From assembly GCF_027498035.1 (NCBI RefSeq), contig NZ_CP114978.1, forward strand, positions 3,162,001-3,226,000: DNA of 64,000 nucleotides, read 5' to 3'. Position 1 is the first letter of the stretch. Each line of letters begins with the position of its first letter. This document shows positions 7,804-16,900 of this stretch, in pieces. The notes beneath the pieces were generated by a model. The model was not told the origin of the DNA. It did no database searches and saw only the letters and a list, made by a program, of their open reading frames with translations. Position numbers and translations under genes: made by a program. The stretch comes from Pseudoxanthomonas sp. Lineage in GTDB: Bacteria; Pseudomonadota; Gammaproteobacteria; Xanthomonadales; Xanthomonadaceae.

Positions 7804-8931
7804 ATGCCGTTCGCGGACTCCGTGCAGGCCTTGCTCGGGTTCGTCATGTCACATCACATTCCGGCGCCGGTAGGCGATCAAAGTACGCGGGGCATGCGCT
7901 TCGTCCGCCGCATGCACCGCATGCGCATGCTGGGCGTGGTGCTGACCGCGGTGCCCATTGCCGCGTTCCTGTCCGAGCGCGACACCCCACCGTGGCTGTG
8001 GGTCGCGCTGGCCGCCAATGTGCTGCTCTGGCCGCAGTTGGCCTGGTGGTTCGGCCTGCGTGCCCGCAGGCCGACCAATGTCGAACTGTGGAGCCTGACC
8101 CTGGACGCAGCCGCCGGTGGTTTCTGGGTGGCATTGATGCAGCTCGGCGCGCTGCCCAGCGTGCTGGTCGCATCGATCCTGTTGTCCGACCGCTATGCCG
8201 CTGGCGGCTGGCTACTGGTGCGGCGCGCGGTGCCTGCTTTCGTGGCAGCGTTGATGATCACGCTGCTGGCCCGCGGTGGCGCTATCGATTTCGGCGTGAG
8301 CGAGCGGGTAACGCTGGCATGCCTGCCGCTGCTGGCGGTCTATCCGCTGGCGTTGAGCATCCTGAGCCGCCGGCTGTCGGTGCGCGTGGCGCATCAGGGG
8401 CGGGAGCTGGCGTCGTTCGAACGGTTGGGCGTGCGGGGTGAATTGCCCACGCGCCAGCAGCTGAACGTGCAGGTATCCGCCTTCGTGCGCATCCCGGCGG
8501 TGGACGAATCCGGCGCGGCGCTCATGCTGCTGCGGCTGGACCAGGCGGCTGCAATGCAGTCGAGCTACGCGCCCGCGGTCGAAGAGGCGGTACTGGCCGC
8601 GGTGGCCGAGATCGTCAAGGACGCCGCGCGCGACAACGGCATGCCGGCGCGCTGGGCCGGCAGCGAATTCGCACTGCTGCTGCCACGCATGGATCCCGAA
8701 CTGGCCACCGCACTCGGTGAGCTGATGCGCATGCGGGTGCGCCAGGTCGCGCTGGACGAATACCCAGAACTGCAATGCACCGCCAGCGTGGGCGTGGCGA
8801 TCTGGCCGGGACATTGGAATGGACCGGGCGACTGGGTCAAGGGTGCCGAGGGCGCGATGCAGCACGCGCGCCGCCTCGGCGGCGACTGCGTTTATGTGGC
8901 CAAGCCACCGCCGTCGGTCGCGCTGTCCTGA
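7804..8931 (+). CDS. MASE2 membrane sensor with degenerate GGDEF domain
   Basis: A 375-residue protein (start at 7804; ATG 7846 would remove 14 residues). Residues about 30-190 form a MASE2-type integral membrane sensor: RMRMLGVVLTAVPIAAFL, PWLWVALAANVLLWPQLAW, further hydrophobic segments and the conserved SDRYAAGGW. The C-terminal half has the fold landmarks of a diguanylate cyclase, but the signature is AGSEF (285-289) where GGDEF is expected, and the upstream DxDxFKxxND motif is also lost. The metal-binding acidic residue of the signature is Ser287, so cyclic-di-GMP synthesis is unlikely. It lies between the two halves of the pigment locus; a regulatory role is possible but not shown. Confidence 0.85.
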   Translation: MPFADSVQALLGFVMSHHIPAPVGDQSTRGMRFVRRMHRMRMLGVVLTAVPIAAFLSERDTPPWLWVALAANVLLWPQLAWWFGLRARRPTNVELWSLTLDAAAGGFWVALMQLGALPSVLVASILLSDRYAAGGWLLVRRAVPAFVAALMITLLARGGAIDFGVSERVTLACLPLLAVYPLALSILSRRLSVRVAHQGRELASFERLGVRGELPTRQQLNVQVSAFVRIPAVDESGAALMLLRLDQAAAMQSSYAPAVEEAVLAAVAEIVKDAARDNGMPARWAGSEFALLLPRMDPELATALGELMRMRVRQVALDEYPELQCTASVGVAIWPGHWNGPGDWVKGAEGAMQHARRLGGDCVYVAKPPPSVALS

Positions 8932-9050
8932 ACCGGCGCGGTGTTGTGTGCATCGCGCGACGCCGTGTCGTGCTGCTGCTCGCCGATGACGCTGCGAGGC
9001 AACGCCTGCAGCAGGCGTGACCTCGCGCGATGACGCAGGCGAAACCGGGC

Positions 9051-10673
9051 TCAGGCGATGTCGGCGTACCAGGCCGGATCCAGTGACTCTTCGCGGATCG
9101 GCACGCCACTCAGCACGGCCGTCAGGCCGTGGTCGTCGATGTCGGCGTGGTGCGCGCGTGCGCGCGCCAGGATTTCGCCGGCCAGCCATTCCATGCGCGC
9201 GACGTTGGACTGCAGGCGCGCGTTGAACGCGTCGGCATCCAACTCGTCGATCAGCGCGCGATTCATTTCGTGGAACCAGCCGATGATGTACTGGTCCAGC
9301 ATGCGGCCGTCGGTGAGCGGCTGCGACGCGGCGGTATTGCGCCTGCCCCAGTCGGCCAGCAATGCCTGCAGGCCGATGTTCAGCGCACGTCCGCGCAGCA
9401 GCAGCGGACGCAGCCGGCCCAGCAGCGAGACATCGGTCAGGCGGCCGGCAAAGAACAGCGGCGCCAGCAGTGCCCAGTAATAGGTGTAATCCCAGATCAC
9501 CTTGACCGGCATCACCTGCGCATCGCCGAACAGCGGGTACTGATCCTGGTACAGCGTCAGGGTGTTTTCATAGAAGCTGAAATACAGCTGGTTGAAGATG
9601 TTGGCGTAGGGCGCGAAGTCGCCGCCGGCGCGATCGCGCGCGATCAGGTCGGCCACGTAGGTGTTGGAGATGGCGATGAAGTCGCTGCCCGGCGAATAGA
9701 ACGGGTCCAGGAACACGCCGGCCTCGCCGGTCAGCGCCCAGCGGTCGCCGGAGAACACCTGCTTGCAGCCGTAGGAGAAGTGGCGCAGGAACAGGAAGTC
9801 CTGCAGCGTGTGCTCGCTCTTTTCCAGCGAGGCGGCCACGCGCGGCTGGTGCTCGCGCAGCCAGGCCATCGCCTTCTCGTGGGTGTTCATCGTGTCCAGC
9901 GGATGCATGTCCGCATCGCAGACGATGCCCAGCGAATGCGCGCCGGAGGACAGCGGGATCAGCCAGAACCAGTAGCCCGGCCCGCACATGTGGTTGGTCG
10001 AACGCCAGCGGTCCGGCGGATTGCAGCGTGCCAGCCATTGCGGATCGTCCGACCACTGGTTGGGATCGACGAAACCGTCCACGCGCCACCACACTGCATT
10101 GGCGTTGTGGTCGTTGGCCTGGGCCAGGTCGAGCTTGCGCTTGAGGATGCCGGCGCGGCCACTGGCATCGACCACCCAGCGCGCGGCCAGCTGCGCGGCT
10201 TCACCGCCGCGCTCGTAACGCACGCTGTGATCGTCCTGGCCGCTGGCCAGGTCCACGCCGCGCACGCTGGCGCCATCGATGAACTCAACGCCGGCATCGC
10301 GCGCCTGCTCGCCGAGGAAATTCTCGAAGCGGCCGCGGTCGATCTGCCATGACGGCGTCGGCAGCAGCTGGCTCACGCCCAGCTCGGTGCACTGGTCGAT
10401 GTGCTGCTGGCCTTCGGAGAAGAAGAAGCGAAACCCGAACTTGCGGATCTGCTCGGTCTCCAGGTGCTCGCGCAGGCCCAGCACGTGGGCGAAGTAATGC
10501 GCGCCGATCTCCACGGTCGATTCGCCGACCTTGAAGGCGGCTTCGCGCACCGGATGGGCGCGGCGTTCGATCACGCTCACCGCGATGCCCGGGTCCTGGC
10601 GCTTGAGTTGTAGGGCCAGGGCCAGCCCAGCCAGGCCGCCTCCCAGGATCGCGACATCGGTGTGAGCGGTCAT
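9051..10673 (-). CDS. Flavin-dependent halogenase-like enzyme of the polyene locus
   Basis: A 540-residue FAD enzyme. It has the N-terminal GGGLAG dinucleotide-binding motif (11-16), the family motif KVGES (48-52) and WFWLIP (235-240), which matches the WxWxIP signature of flavin-dependent halogenases. Xanthomonadins are brominated aryl polyenes, so halogenation of the aryl head group is a reasonable role; reduced flavin would come from a partner reductase not seen here. It is the last gene of a leftward operon (ketosynthase, chain length factor, glycosyltransferase, halogenase), 17 bases after the glycosyltransferase. An FAD monooxygenase function cannot be excluded from sequence alone. Confidence 0.82.
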   Translation of the reverse strand: MTAHTDVAILGGGLAGLALALQLKRQDPGIAVSVIERRAHPVREAAFKVGESTVEIGAHYFAHVLGLREHLETEQIRKFGFRFFFSEGQQHIDQCTELGVSQLLPTPSWQIDRGRFENFLGEQARDAGVEFIDGASVRGVDLASGQDDHSVRYERGGEAAQLAARWVVDASGRAGILKRKLDLAQANDHNANAVWWRVDGFVDPNQWSDDPQWLARCNPPDRWRSTNHMCGPGYWFWLIPLSSGAHSLGIVCDADMHPLDTMNTHEKAMAWLREHQPRVAASLEKSEHTLQDFLFLRHFSYGCKQVFSGDRWALTGEAGVFLDPFYSPGSDFIAISNTYVADLIARDRAGGDFAPYANIFNQLYFSFYENTLTLYQDQYPLFGDAQVMPVKVIWDYTYYWALLAPLFFAGRLTDVSLLGRLRPLLLRGRALNIGLQALLADWGRRNTAASQPLTDGRMLDQYIIGWFHEMNRALIDELDADAFNARLQSNVARMEWLAGEILARARAHHADIDDHGLTAVLSGVPIREESLDPAWYADIA

Positions 10674-10690
10674 CTGAGCATCCGTTGCGT

Positions 10691-11488
10691 TTAAGACGAG
10701 GCGGGCACGGTAGCAAATTCGCCGCTGGGATCGTGGATCACCGGCGCGTGCCGGCGGGCGTTGCGGTATTCGCGGATCACGTGGCCGTAGGCCACCACCT
10801 GTGCGACCACGTGCGTGGTGATCTTGACCAGGTCATGGACCAGGCGGAAATGGCTCTGGCGGAACTCGCCGCCTTCCAGGTGCAGGTAGCGCGTTTCCAC
10901 TGGCACCGAGACCACGCGTGCGCCGGCACGGCGCGCGGCACTGATCAGCATCTGTGCTTCGAACACGAAGCCTTCGCCGGCCACGTCGGGCAGGGTGAAC
11001 ACGCTGCGCGGATAGAAGCGCTGGCCGCTCTGCGTATCGACCAGGCGGAAACCGCAGGCCCAGGCAATGCCCCAGTCGCCGAAGTCGTTGCCGATCCGGC
11101 GGATCATCGGCTGGCTGGCCCGCTTGCGCAGGCGCGCACCGTTGACCACCCAGCCCGGATACGCGTTGGCCGCCGCGAGCATGCGCGGAAAATCGCTGGC
11201 CTTGTGCTGGCCATCGCCGTCCATGGTCAGCACGCCCTGCGCGCCCATGCGCGCAGCCTCGGCAAAGCCGGTGCGCAGCGCGGCGCCTTTGCCCATGCGT
11301 TGCGGGTGGCGGATCAGGGTGACGGGCAGGCCGGCGATGCAGTCGCTGGTGCCATCGTCCGAGCCATCGTCGACCACGATCACGTGCGGGCACACGGCCA
11401 GTGCATCGGTGACCACTTCGCGGATGCGTAGCTTCTCGTTCAATGCCGGAATCAGCACCGCCACGTCCTGCAGGGTCAGCGTGGTCAC
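10691..11488 (-). CDS. Family 2 glycosyltransferase of the polyene locus
   Basis: A 265-residue GT-A type glycosyltransferase. The nucleotide-sugar binding motif VIVVDDGSDDGT (about 37-47) and the metal-binding DGDGQH (90-95) are clear. The C-terminal part has no strong membrane segments. Family 2 enzymes of this small type often act on polyprenyl or lipid acceptors; in aryl polyene loci they are thought to decorate the lipid or aryl anchor. The start overlaps the stop of the chain length factor gene by four bases, so translation is coupled. The sugar donor cannot be told. Confidence 0.88.
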   Translation of the reverse strand: MTTLTLQDVAVLIPALNEKLRIREVVTDALAVCPHVIVVDDGSDDGTSDCIAGLPVTLIRHPQRMGKGAALRTGFAEAARMGAQGVLTMDGDGQHKASDFPRMLAAANAYPGWVVNGARLRKRASQPMIRRIGNDFGDWGIAWACGFRLVDTQSGQRFYPRSVFTLPDVAGEGFVFEAQMLISAARRAGARVVSVPVETRYLHLEGGEFRQSHFRLVHDLVKITTHVVAQVVAYGHVIREYRNARRHAPVIHDPSGEFATVPASS

Positions 11489-12270
11489 CGCACGATCTCC
11501 ACATGCAGCTGTGCGCCGTTGCCGGCATCCAGGCGACAGTGCGCGGCACCGTTGGCAAGCGCGTCGAACAGCGGCAGCATCGGCGCCATCGCATTGCCGG
11601 CCGCGAGGTGTTCCAGGCGGCCGGCCGGGCTGCGGTCCTGGCCGCCGGTGCCCAGCGTGACGCGCAGCAGCGGGCCGTCGCCATCGGTGCCCAGCACCAG
11701 TGCGCCGCCGAGCAGTCCCTGGCTGTGCGACACGCGCCCCAGCGGGCCGGCCGACTGGCTGTCGTAGCCGACCAGCAGGATTTCATCGGTGCCGGTGGCC
11801 AGTTGGGTCAGGGCTTCCAGCAGGCCCTGGGCGAAGCTGCCGTGGAAGGCGCTCAACGCGGTGGCTGGCGCATGCGCTTCCACGCCGATGGTCCAGTAGC
11901 CGGCGGCGGCGTTGTGCACCGAGTTGTGGAAGCGGATCGGCGAGATCCCGGCCGGGTCATCGGCCAGCTGGCGGCACATGTAGTCGGTGATCGCCAGGTC
12001 GCCATGGGTGGAAGTGAACACCGACGGCAGTGTCTTTGGATCGCGCTGTGCGTCGATGCAGGCGGCCAGTGCGACCTCCAGGGCCACGGCCACTGTTTCC
12101 GGCGCGCGTCGGCGTTCGTTCGGTGCCAGCAGCTGCGGCGAGGGCTTGTTGGGTGCATCGGCCGGCAGTTCGCCACCTTGCGCGTAAGCCTGCGCGATGG
12201 CCCACGAAGGCAGGCCGCGAGACCAGAAACCGATGCCCGCGATGCGGGCCGAGAGGACGACAGGACTCAT
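11485..12270 (-). CDS. Ketosynthase-like chain length factor
   Basis: A 261-residue protein of the short ketosynthase-like family (Ketoacyl-synt_2). The position of the catalytic cysteine is occupied by other residues: the region reads ATALSAFHGSFAQ where a ketosynthase has TACSS. It is therefore predicted to be a non-catalytic partner that forms a heterodimer with the ketosynthase encoded just upstream and sets polyene length. Its ATG overlaps the ketosynthase stop (ATGA), which fits equal production of both subunits. Confidence 0.85.
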   Translation of the reverse strand: MSPVVLSARIAGIGFWSRGLPSWAIAQAYAQGGELPADAPNKPSPQLLAPNERRRAPETVAVALEVALAACIDAQRDPKTLPSVFTSTHGDLAITDYMCRQLADDPAGISPIRFHNSVHNAAAGYWTIGVEAHAPATALSAFHGSFAQGLLEALTQLATGTDEILLVGYDSQSAGPLGRVSHSQGLLGGALVLGTDGDGPLLRVTLGTGGQDRSPAGRLEHLAAGNAMAPMLPLFDALANGAAHCRLDAGNGAQLHVEIVR

Positions 12271-13475
12271 GCGCGGCCGAACACCAGCGCGCAGTTGTTG
12301 CCGCCGAAGCCGAAGGAGTTGTTCATGGCGTAGCGCACCGTGCGCCGTTCGGGCGCGAAGCGGATCTGCGGCCCGCAGGCCGGATCGGGAAGATGGGAAT
12401 TGAGCGTGCCGGGCAGCTGCCCGGATTCCAGCGCGATCAGGGCGAACACCGATTCGACGATGCCGGCCGCGCCCAGGGTGTGACCGGTCCAGCCCTTGGT
12501 CGACGCCGCGTGCAGCGCATCGGGGAACATGGCGGCTACCGCGATGGCTTCGACCGTGTCGTTGGCCGGGGTCGAGGTGCCGTGCAGGTTCAGGTAATCC
12601 AGCTGCGCCGCGTCGATGCCGGCGCGGGCCAGCGCATCGGCCATGGCTAGCTGCGCGCCCAGGCCTTCCGGATGCGGCGCGGACATGTGGTGGGCGTCGC
12701 TGGATTCGCCGTAGCCACGCAGCTGCAGCGTGGCGCCTGCATCGGCGCGCTCGACCAGCGCGAAGCCACCGGCTTCGCCCAGTGACAGGCCATCGCGGTT
12801 GGCGTCGAACGGCTTGCACGGTTCCGTCGAGACCAGCTGCAGCGAGTTGAAGCCATACAGCACGCTGCCGCACAGGCTGTCCACGCCGCCGACCAGTGCT
12901 GCATCGACCAGCCCGGCCTCGATCAGGCGCGCGGCCTGGGCAAACACCTTGGCGCTGGACGAACACGCGGTGGCCACGGTCATGCACGGCCCGGCCAGGC
13001 CGGTGGCGTGCTGGATGAAGTTGCCGATCGAATGCGGGGTGTGCACGATCGACCGGCGCAGGTCTTCGGGGAAGTGTTCGCCGCCGGCGTCCTGCACCAG
13101 GCGGGTATAGGCCTCCTCGCTGGCGCCGATGCTGGAGGTCGACGTCCCCATCACCACCGCCACGCGCGCCGCGCCGTAGCGCTGGGCTGCATCGCGGGCG
13201 GCATCAAGCAGGCCGTCCTGCTGCAGCGCCAGCCAGGCCAGGCGGTTGTTGCGGCAATCCCATGGCATCAGTTCGGCTGGCAGCTGCACGTCTTCCACGC
13301 CATCGACCCGGCCGATCCAGCAATCCAGCCGCGGCGCGGCGCCGAAATCGTTGGGACGCAGGCCGCTGCGGCGCTGCTCAAGCGCCTGGGCCTGGGCCTG
13401 GCGGCCAGCGCCCAGGGCGGTGGTGGCGGTGTAGGCCGTGATCGCCAGGGGCGTCATGCGAGGCTTTGGCGACAT
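12267..13475 (-). CDS. Beta-ketoacyl-ACP synthase of the polyene locus
   Basis: A 402-residue condensing enzyme with a complete triad: Cys171 in TVATACSSSAK, His298 in HGTSTPANDT and His332 in GHTLGAAG. It would extend the aryl starter with malonyl-ACP in cycles with the ketoreductase and dehydratases. The start at 13475 is used; ATG at 13457 is equally possible. It is the first gene of the leftward operon, and a TATACT -10 box lies about 35 bases upstream. Together with the chain length factor it forms the typical type II polyketide-like pair of aryl polyene systems. Confidence 0.92.
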   Translation of the reverse strand: MSPKPRMTPLAITAYTATTALGAGRQAQAQALEQRRSGLRPNDFGAAPRLDCWIGRVDGVEDVQLPAELMPWDCRNNRLAWLALQQDGLLDAARDAAQRYGAARVAVVMGTSTSSIGASEEAYTRLVQDAGGEHFPEDLRRSIVHTPHSIGNFIQHATGLAGPCMTVATACSSSAKVFAQAARLIEAGLVDAALVGGVDSLCGSVLYGFNSLQLVSTEPCKPFDANRDGLSLGEAGGFALVERADAGATLQLRGYGESSDAHHMSAPHPEGLGAQLAMADALARAGIDAAQLDYLNLHGTSTPANDTVEAIAVAAMFPDALHAASTKGWTGHTLGAAGIVESVFALIALESGQLPGTLNSHLPDPACGPQIRFAPERRTVRYAMNNSFGFGGNNCALVFGRA

Positions 13476-13507
13476 CTATGTCTGTGTGTCTCAGCGAATG
13501 ACGGGCG

Positions 13508-13513
13508 AGTATA
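13508..13513 (-). promoter_or_regulatory. Candidate -10 box of the ketosynthase operon
   Basis: Read leftward, TATACT lies 33 bases upstream of the ketosynthase start, the right place for a sigma-70 -10 element. I see no good -35 at 16-18 bases, so the site is only suggestive; it may need an activator. Confidence 0.4.
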
Positions 13514-13674
13514 GCGAGGCCCGGCGAAGCCGCCGCCAGACACCGGCCGATGGCGGCCGCGAGGCGCGCGCGTTCATGTTGAACGTGCCAATGCGGCGCA
13601 TTCGGGTTCCGTCGCTGCGGCATTTCCCGCACAATCGTGACACTTTCCTTCAAGAACCTGCCGCACGCGCCTGT

Positions 13675-13929
13675 ATGCATGCGTTCGTCTACAAAAGCCT
13701 GCGCAAGGCTGATACCTACGTCTACCTGACGGCCCGCGATGATTTCGCACGCCTGCCTGAAGCGCTGCGTGCGCAGATGGGCCAGCTGTCCTTTGTGCTG
13801 GAAGTGACGCTGACCCCGGACCGCAAGCTGGCCCGCGACAACGTCGCCGTGGTCCGCCAGAACCTGGCCACGCAGGGCTTCCACATCCAGTTCCCACCCA
13901 CCCAGCTGGACACCATGCCGGATGCCTGA
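13675..13929 (+). CDS. ycgL: YcgL-domain protein
   Basis: An 84-residue protein that matches the YcgL family along its whole length: MHAFVYKSLRKADTYVYL at the start, a central DDFARLPEALR segment and the ending GFHIQFPP. YcgL proteins are small cytosolic proteins widespread in gammaproteobacteria; in E. coli the gene neighbours the minC operon and in some pathogens it has been linked to RNA decay, but the biochemical role here is not known. The ATG at 13675 is chosen because family members begin exactly there. The gene overlaps the ankyrin gene by eight bases. Confidence 0.9.
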   Translation: MHAFVYKSLRKADTYVYLTARDDFARLPEALRAQMGQLSFVLEVTLTPDRKLARDNVAVVRQNLATQGFHIQFPPTQLDTMPDA

Positions 13930-16900
13930 GCCCGCGCGTCGACCGATGCCCGCGGCCTGGCTGGCCCTGGTGGTCGGTCTGTCACTGGCAGCCCTGACCT
14001 ACCTGGGTGGTTGGATCGCCGCGGCCGGTGCGCTGCTGGCGCAGCCGGCGCTGGCACTGGCGGTGTCCTGGCACGCGCGCACGCGCGGGCCGGCGGGTCG
14101 GGATTTCCTGAAACGCGACCTGGCGGCCCTGTTGGGACTGTGGGCCGTGGGATTCGCCGTGGTGGCCGTGCTGTTGGTGTGGCCGCTGCAGGCGCTGCGC
14201 AGCGGTGGCAGCCTGGCTGCGGCGGTTGGCCTGAGCGCGGTCAGCGGTGCCTGCCTGATCGGGCTGTGGCGTACCTGGCCGCTGTGGCAGGCGGTGGAAT
14301 GCGAAGGTGGCACGCTGTCGCGCCAGTGGCGCGCCATGGCCAGCCGCGAGGCCGGTGACTGGCACGGTCTGGCCGTGGCGGCGGCCGTGGCGGTGGCCAT
14401 CGGGTTTGGCCTGAGCCTGGCCTGGCCGGCGCTGTGGTCCAGCACCCTGCGCGGCGTGGGCACGGCGCTCTATGTGATCGCCTTGCCGCTGCTGCACTTC
14501 GGCCTGCAGCGCACGGTGCGCGCCGGCGGCCTGCCGGTGCTGGAAATGCCCGCCCGCCCGCCCGCCGCCCGGGTCGCGCCAATCGTGGCGCCGAAGCCGG
14601 TAGCGGCCGCGCCCACCGTCGAACCTGCGCGTTCGGCGCCAGTGCATGCGCCGGCGCTGGATGCCGAGCTGTACGAAGCCGCGCGCGGTGGCCGGGTCGA
14701 GCGTGCGCTGCAGCTGATCGAGGCCGGCGCCAATCCGCGTGCATTGCCCGCGGCGGGTGCGCGTGACCAGCGCAGCCTCGCGGTCCTGGCCGCGGTGCTG
14801 CCGGACCTGCGCCTGCTGCGGCTGTTGATCGGCAAGGGCATCGACCTCAACCAGGTCCACGCCGGCATGACGCCGCTGCTGGCCGCCACCCGTGACAGTT
14901 GGCATGGACGTCCCGATGCGGTCACCACGCTGCTGACCAACGGCGCCGACCCGCGCCGGGCCGATGCCGATGGCAATACGCCACTGCATCACGCCGCGCG
15001 CAGTTCCGACCCCGGCGTAGTCGCCCTGCTGCGCGATGCCGCGGCCGAACTCGACGCCCGCAATGCGGAGGGCGTGACGCCGCTGGGCATCGCCTGCATC
15101 GCCGGCAACTGGCGCCTGGCGAAGTTCCTGCTGGAGCGTGGTGCCAGGCCCGAACCGGCCGGTGGCCAGCCGGTGCTGCTGGCCGCCGCGGGTACCGAAG
15201 AGGACGACCCGGCGGGCGTGCAGCTGCTGCTCAAGCACAAGGCCAAGGTCGATGCCCGCGGTGCCGGCGGGCGCAGCGCGCTGCATGCCGCCGCGCTGGC
15301 TGGCCATGGCGAGATCCTGACGGCACTGCTGGCCGCAGGTGCGGCAGCCGACTTGCACGACGACGCCGGCAACACGCCGTGGCTGGAAGCCGCCCGCAGC
15401 GGCAATCTGGTCGCGATCGACATCCTGGCCAGCGCCGGCGTGGAGATCGGCGCGGTCGATGCGAATGGCCGCAACGCCCTGATGCTGGCGGCCACGGGCG
15501 AACAGGTATCGTCCACCCTGATCCGCCGCCTGCTGGAGCTTGGCCTGGACCCGGCCCAACGCGATGCCGGTGGCCAGCGCGCGGTCGATGTCGCCGCCGC
15601 CGCGGGACGCTGGGCGCTGGTCTCCCAGCTCGATCCCGACTACCCGCTGCCCAATGCCGTGTCGGTTGCCGACAGCAGCCAGCCGCCACCGGACCAGGCG
15701 CCGCTGGGTCTGCTGCGCGAAGCATTGGAGCGTGGTGACGCCGCCGATCTGGACGGCCTGGCGCGGCTGTGTTCGCCAGTGGAACTGGGCAGCCTGCTGC
15801 ACGCGCCGACCCTGTCGACCACCCCGCGCGTGCTGCAGTGGCTGCTGCGCCACGGCGCGGTCGGTGAACCGCGCGATGTGTACGGCGATGTGCCGCTGAT
15901 CGCCAGCCTGGCGCGTGGCCCCTCGGCATTGCCGGCCATCCGCGTGCTGCTCGATGCGGGCCTGTCGCCGGCCGGTGGTGCGGGTCTGGCGCGCTTCCTG
16001 TCCGCCTGCGTGCAGGCCGGTGCACGTGACGATGCCGCGGCACGCTCGCTCGCGCTGGAGCTGCTGCAGCGCGGCGCCGATCCCTTCGCGGCCACGGTCG
16101 CCGGCGACCAGCCGTTATCGCTGGCGGTGCAGTTGGACTGGAGCCCACTGGTCGAGGCGCTGCTGGCGATCGGCGTGGATCGGGAAACCCGTGATGCGCG
16201 CGGCATGTCCGCGCTGCACCTGGCCACCGCGCTGGGCAACGTGCCGATGGTGCGTCGCCTGATCGCCAGCGGCGCCGCGCCGGATGCACGCGCTGCCGAT
16301 GGCCAGACGCCGCTGGGCGTGGCCTTGTCCAGTGGTCGTCGCGACCTGGCCGACTGGCTGGACTGGCGCGTGTGGCCGCTGCCGCGCCGGCCGTTGCGCA
16401 GCGGCGACCTGCCGCTGGCCGCGATTGCGGGCGATGTCGACGCGGTGCGCCGGCTGCTGGACCTGGGTTTCGACGTGGACGCCCCCGACGCGCAGGGCTG
16501 CAGTGCATTGCTGCGGGCCGCCGGTGGCGGCCATGGCGCCGTCGTGGATCTGCTGCTGGCGCGCGGCGCCGACCCGCAGCGCACCGCGCGCACCGGCGCC
16601 ACGCCGCTGTCGGCGGCAGTCAGCATGCGCCAGGCCGCGATCGTCAACGCGCTGCTCGATGCGGGCGCGGACATCGAATACCGCCTGCCCGGCGAGGTCA
16701 GCGTTTTGATGCTGGCCGCGGCCCTGGGCCTGCCGGACATCGCCGCACGCCTGCTCACCGCCGGCGCGAACGTGCATGCCGTCGATGCGCAGGGCCTGAC
16801 GCCGCTGCACTGCGCCGGCCTGTTCGGGTTCATCGCCCGCGACCGCTCGCGCCTGCTGGCCTTGATGGACACGCTGCTGCTGGCCGGTGCCGAACCCGAT

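Noticed and set aside
13982..15853. Long open frame (623 codons) on the minus strand opposite the ankyrin gene
   Set aside because: Its translation is Gln/Arg/His-rich with no domain, while the plus strand has clear ankyrin repeats. It is a GC-bias shadow.
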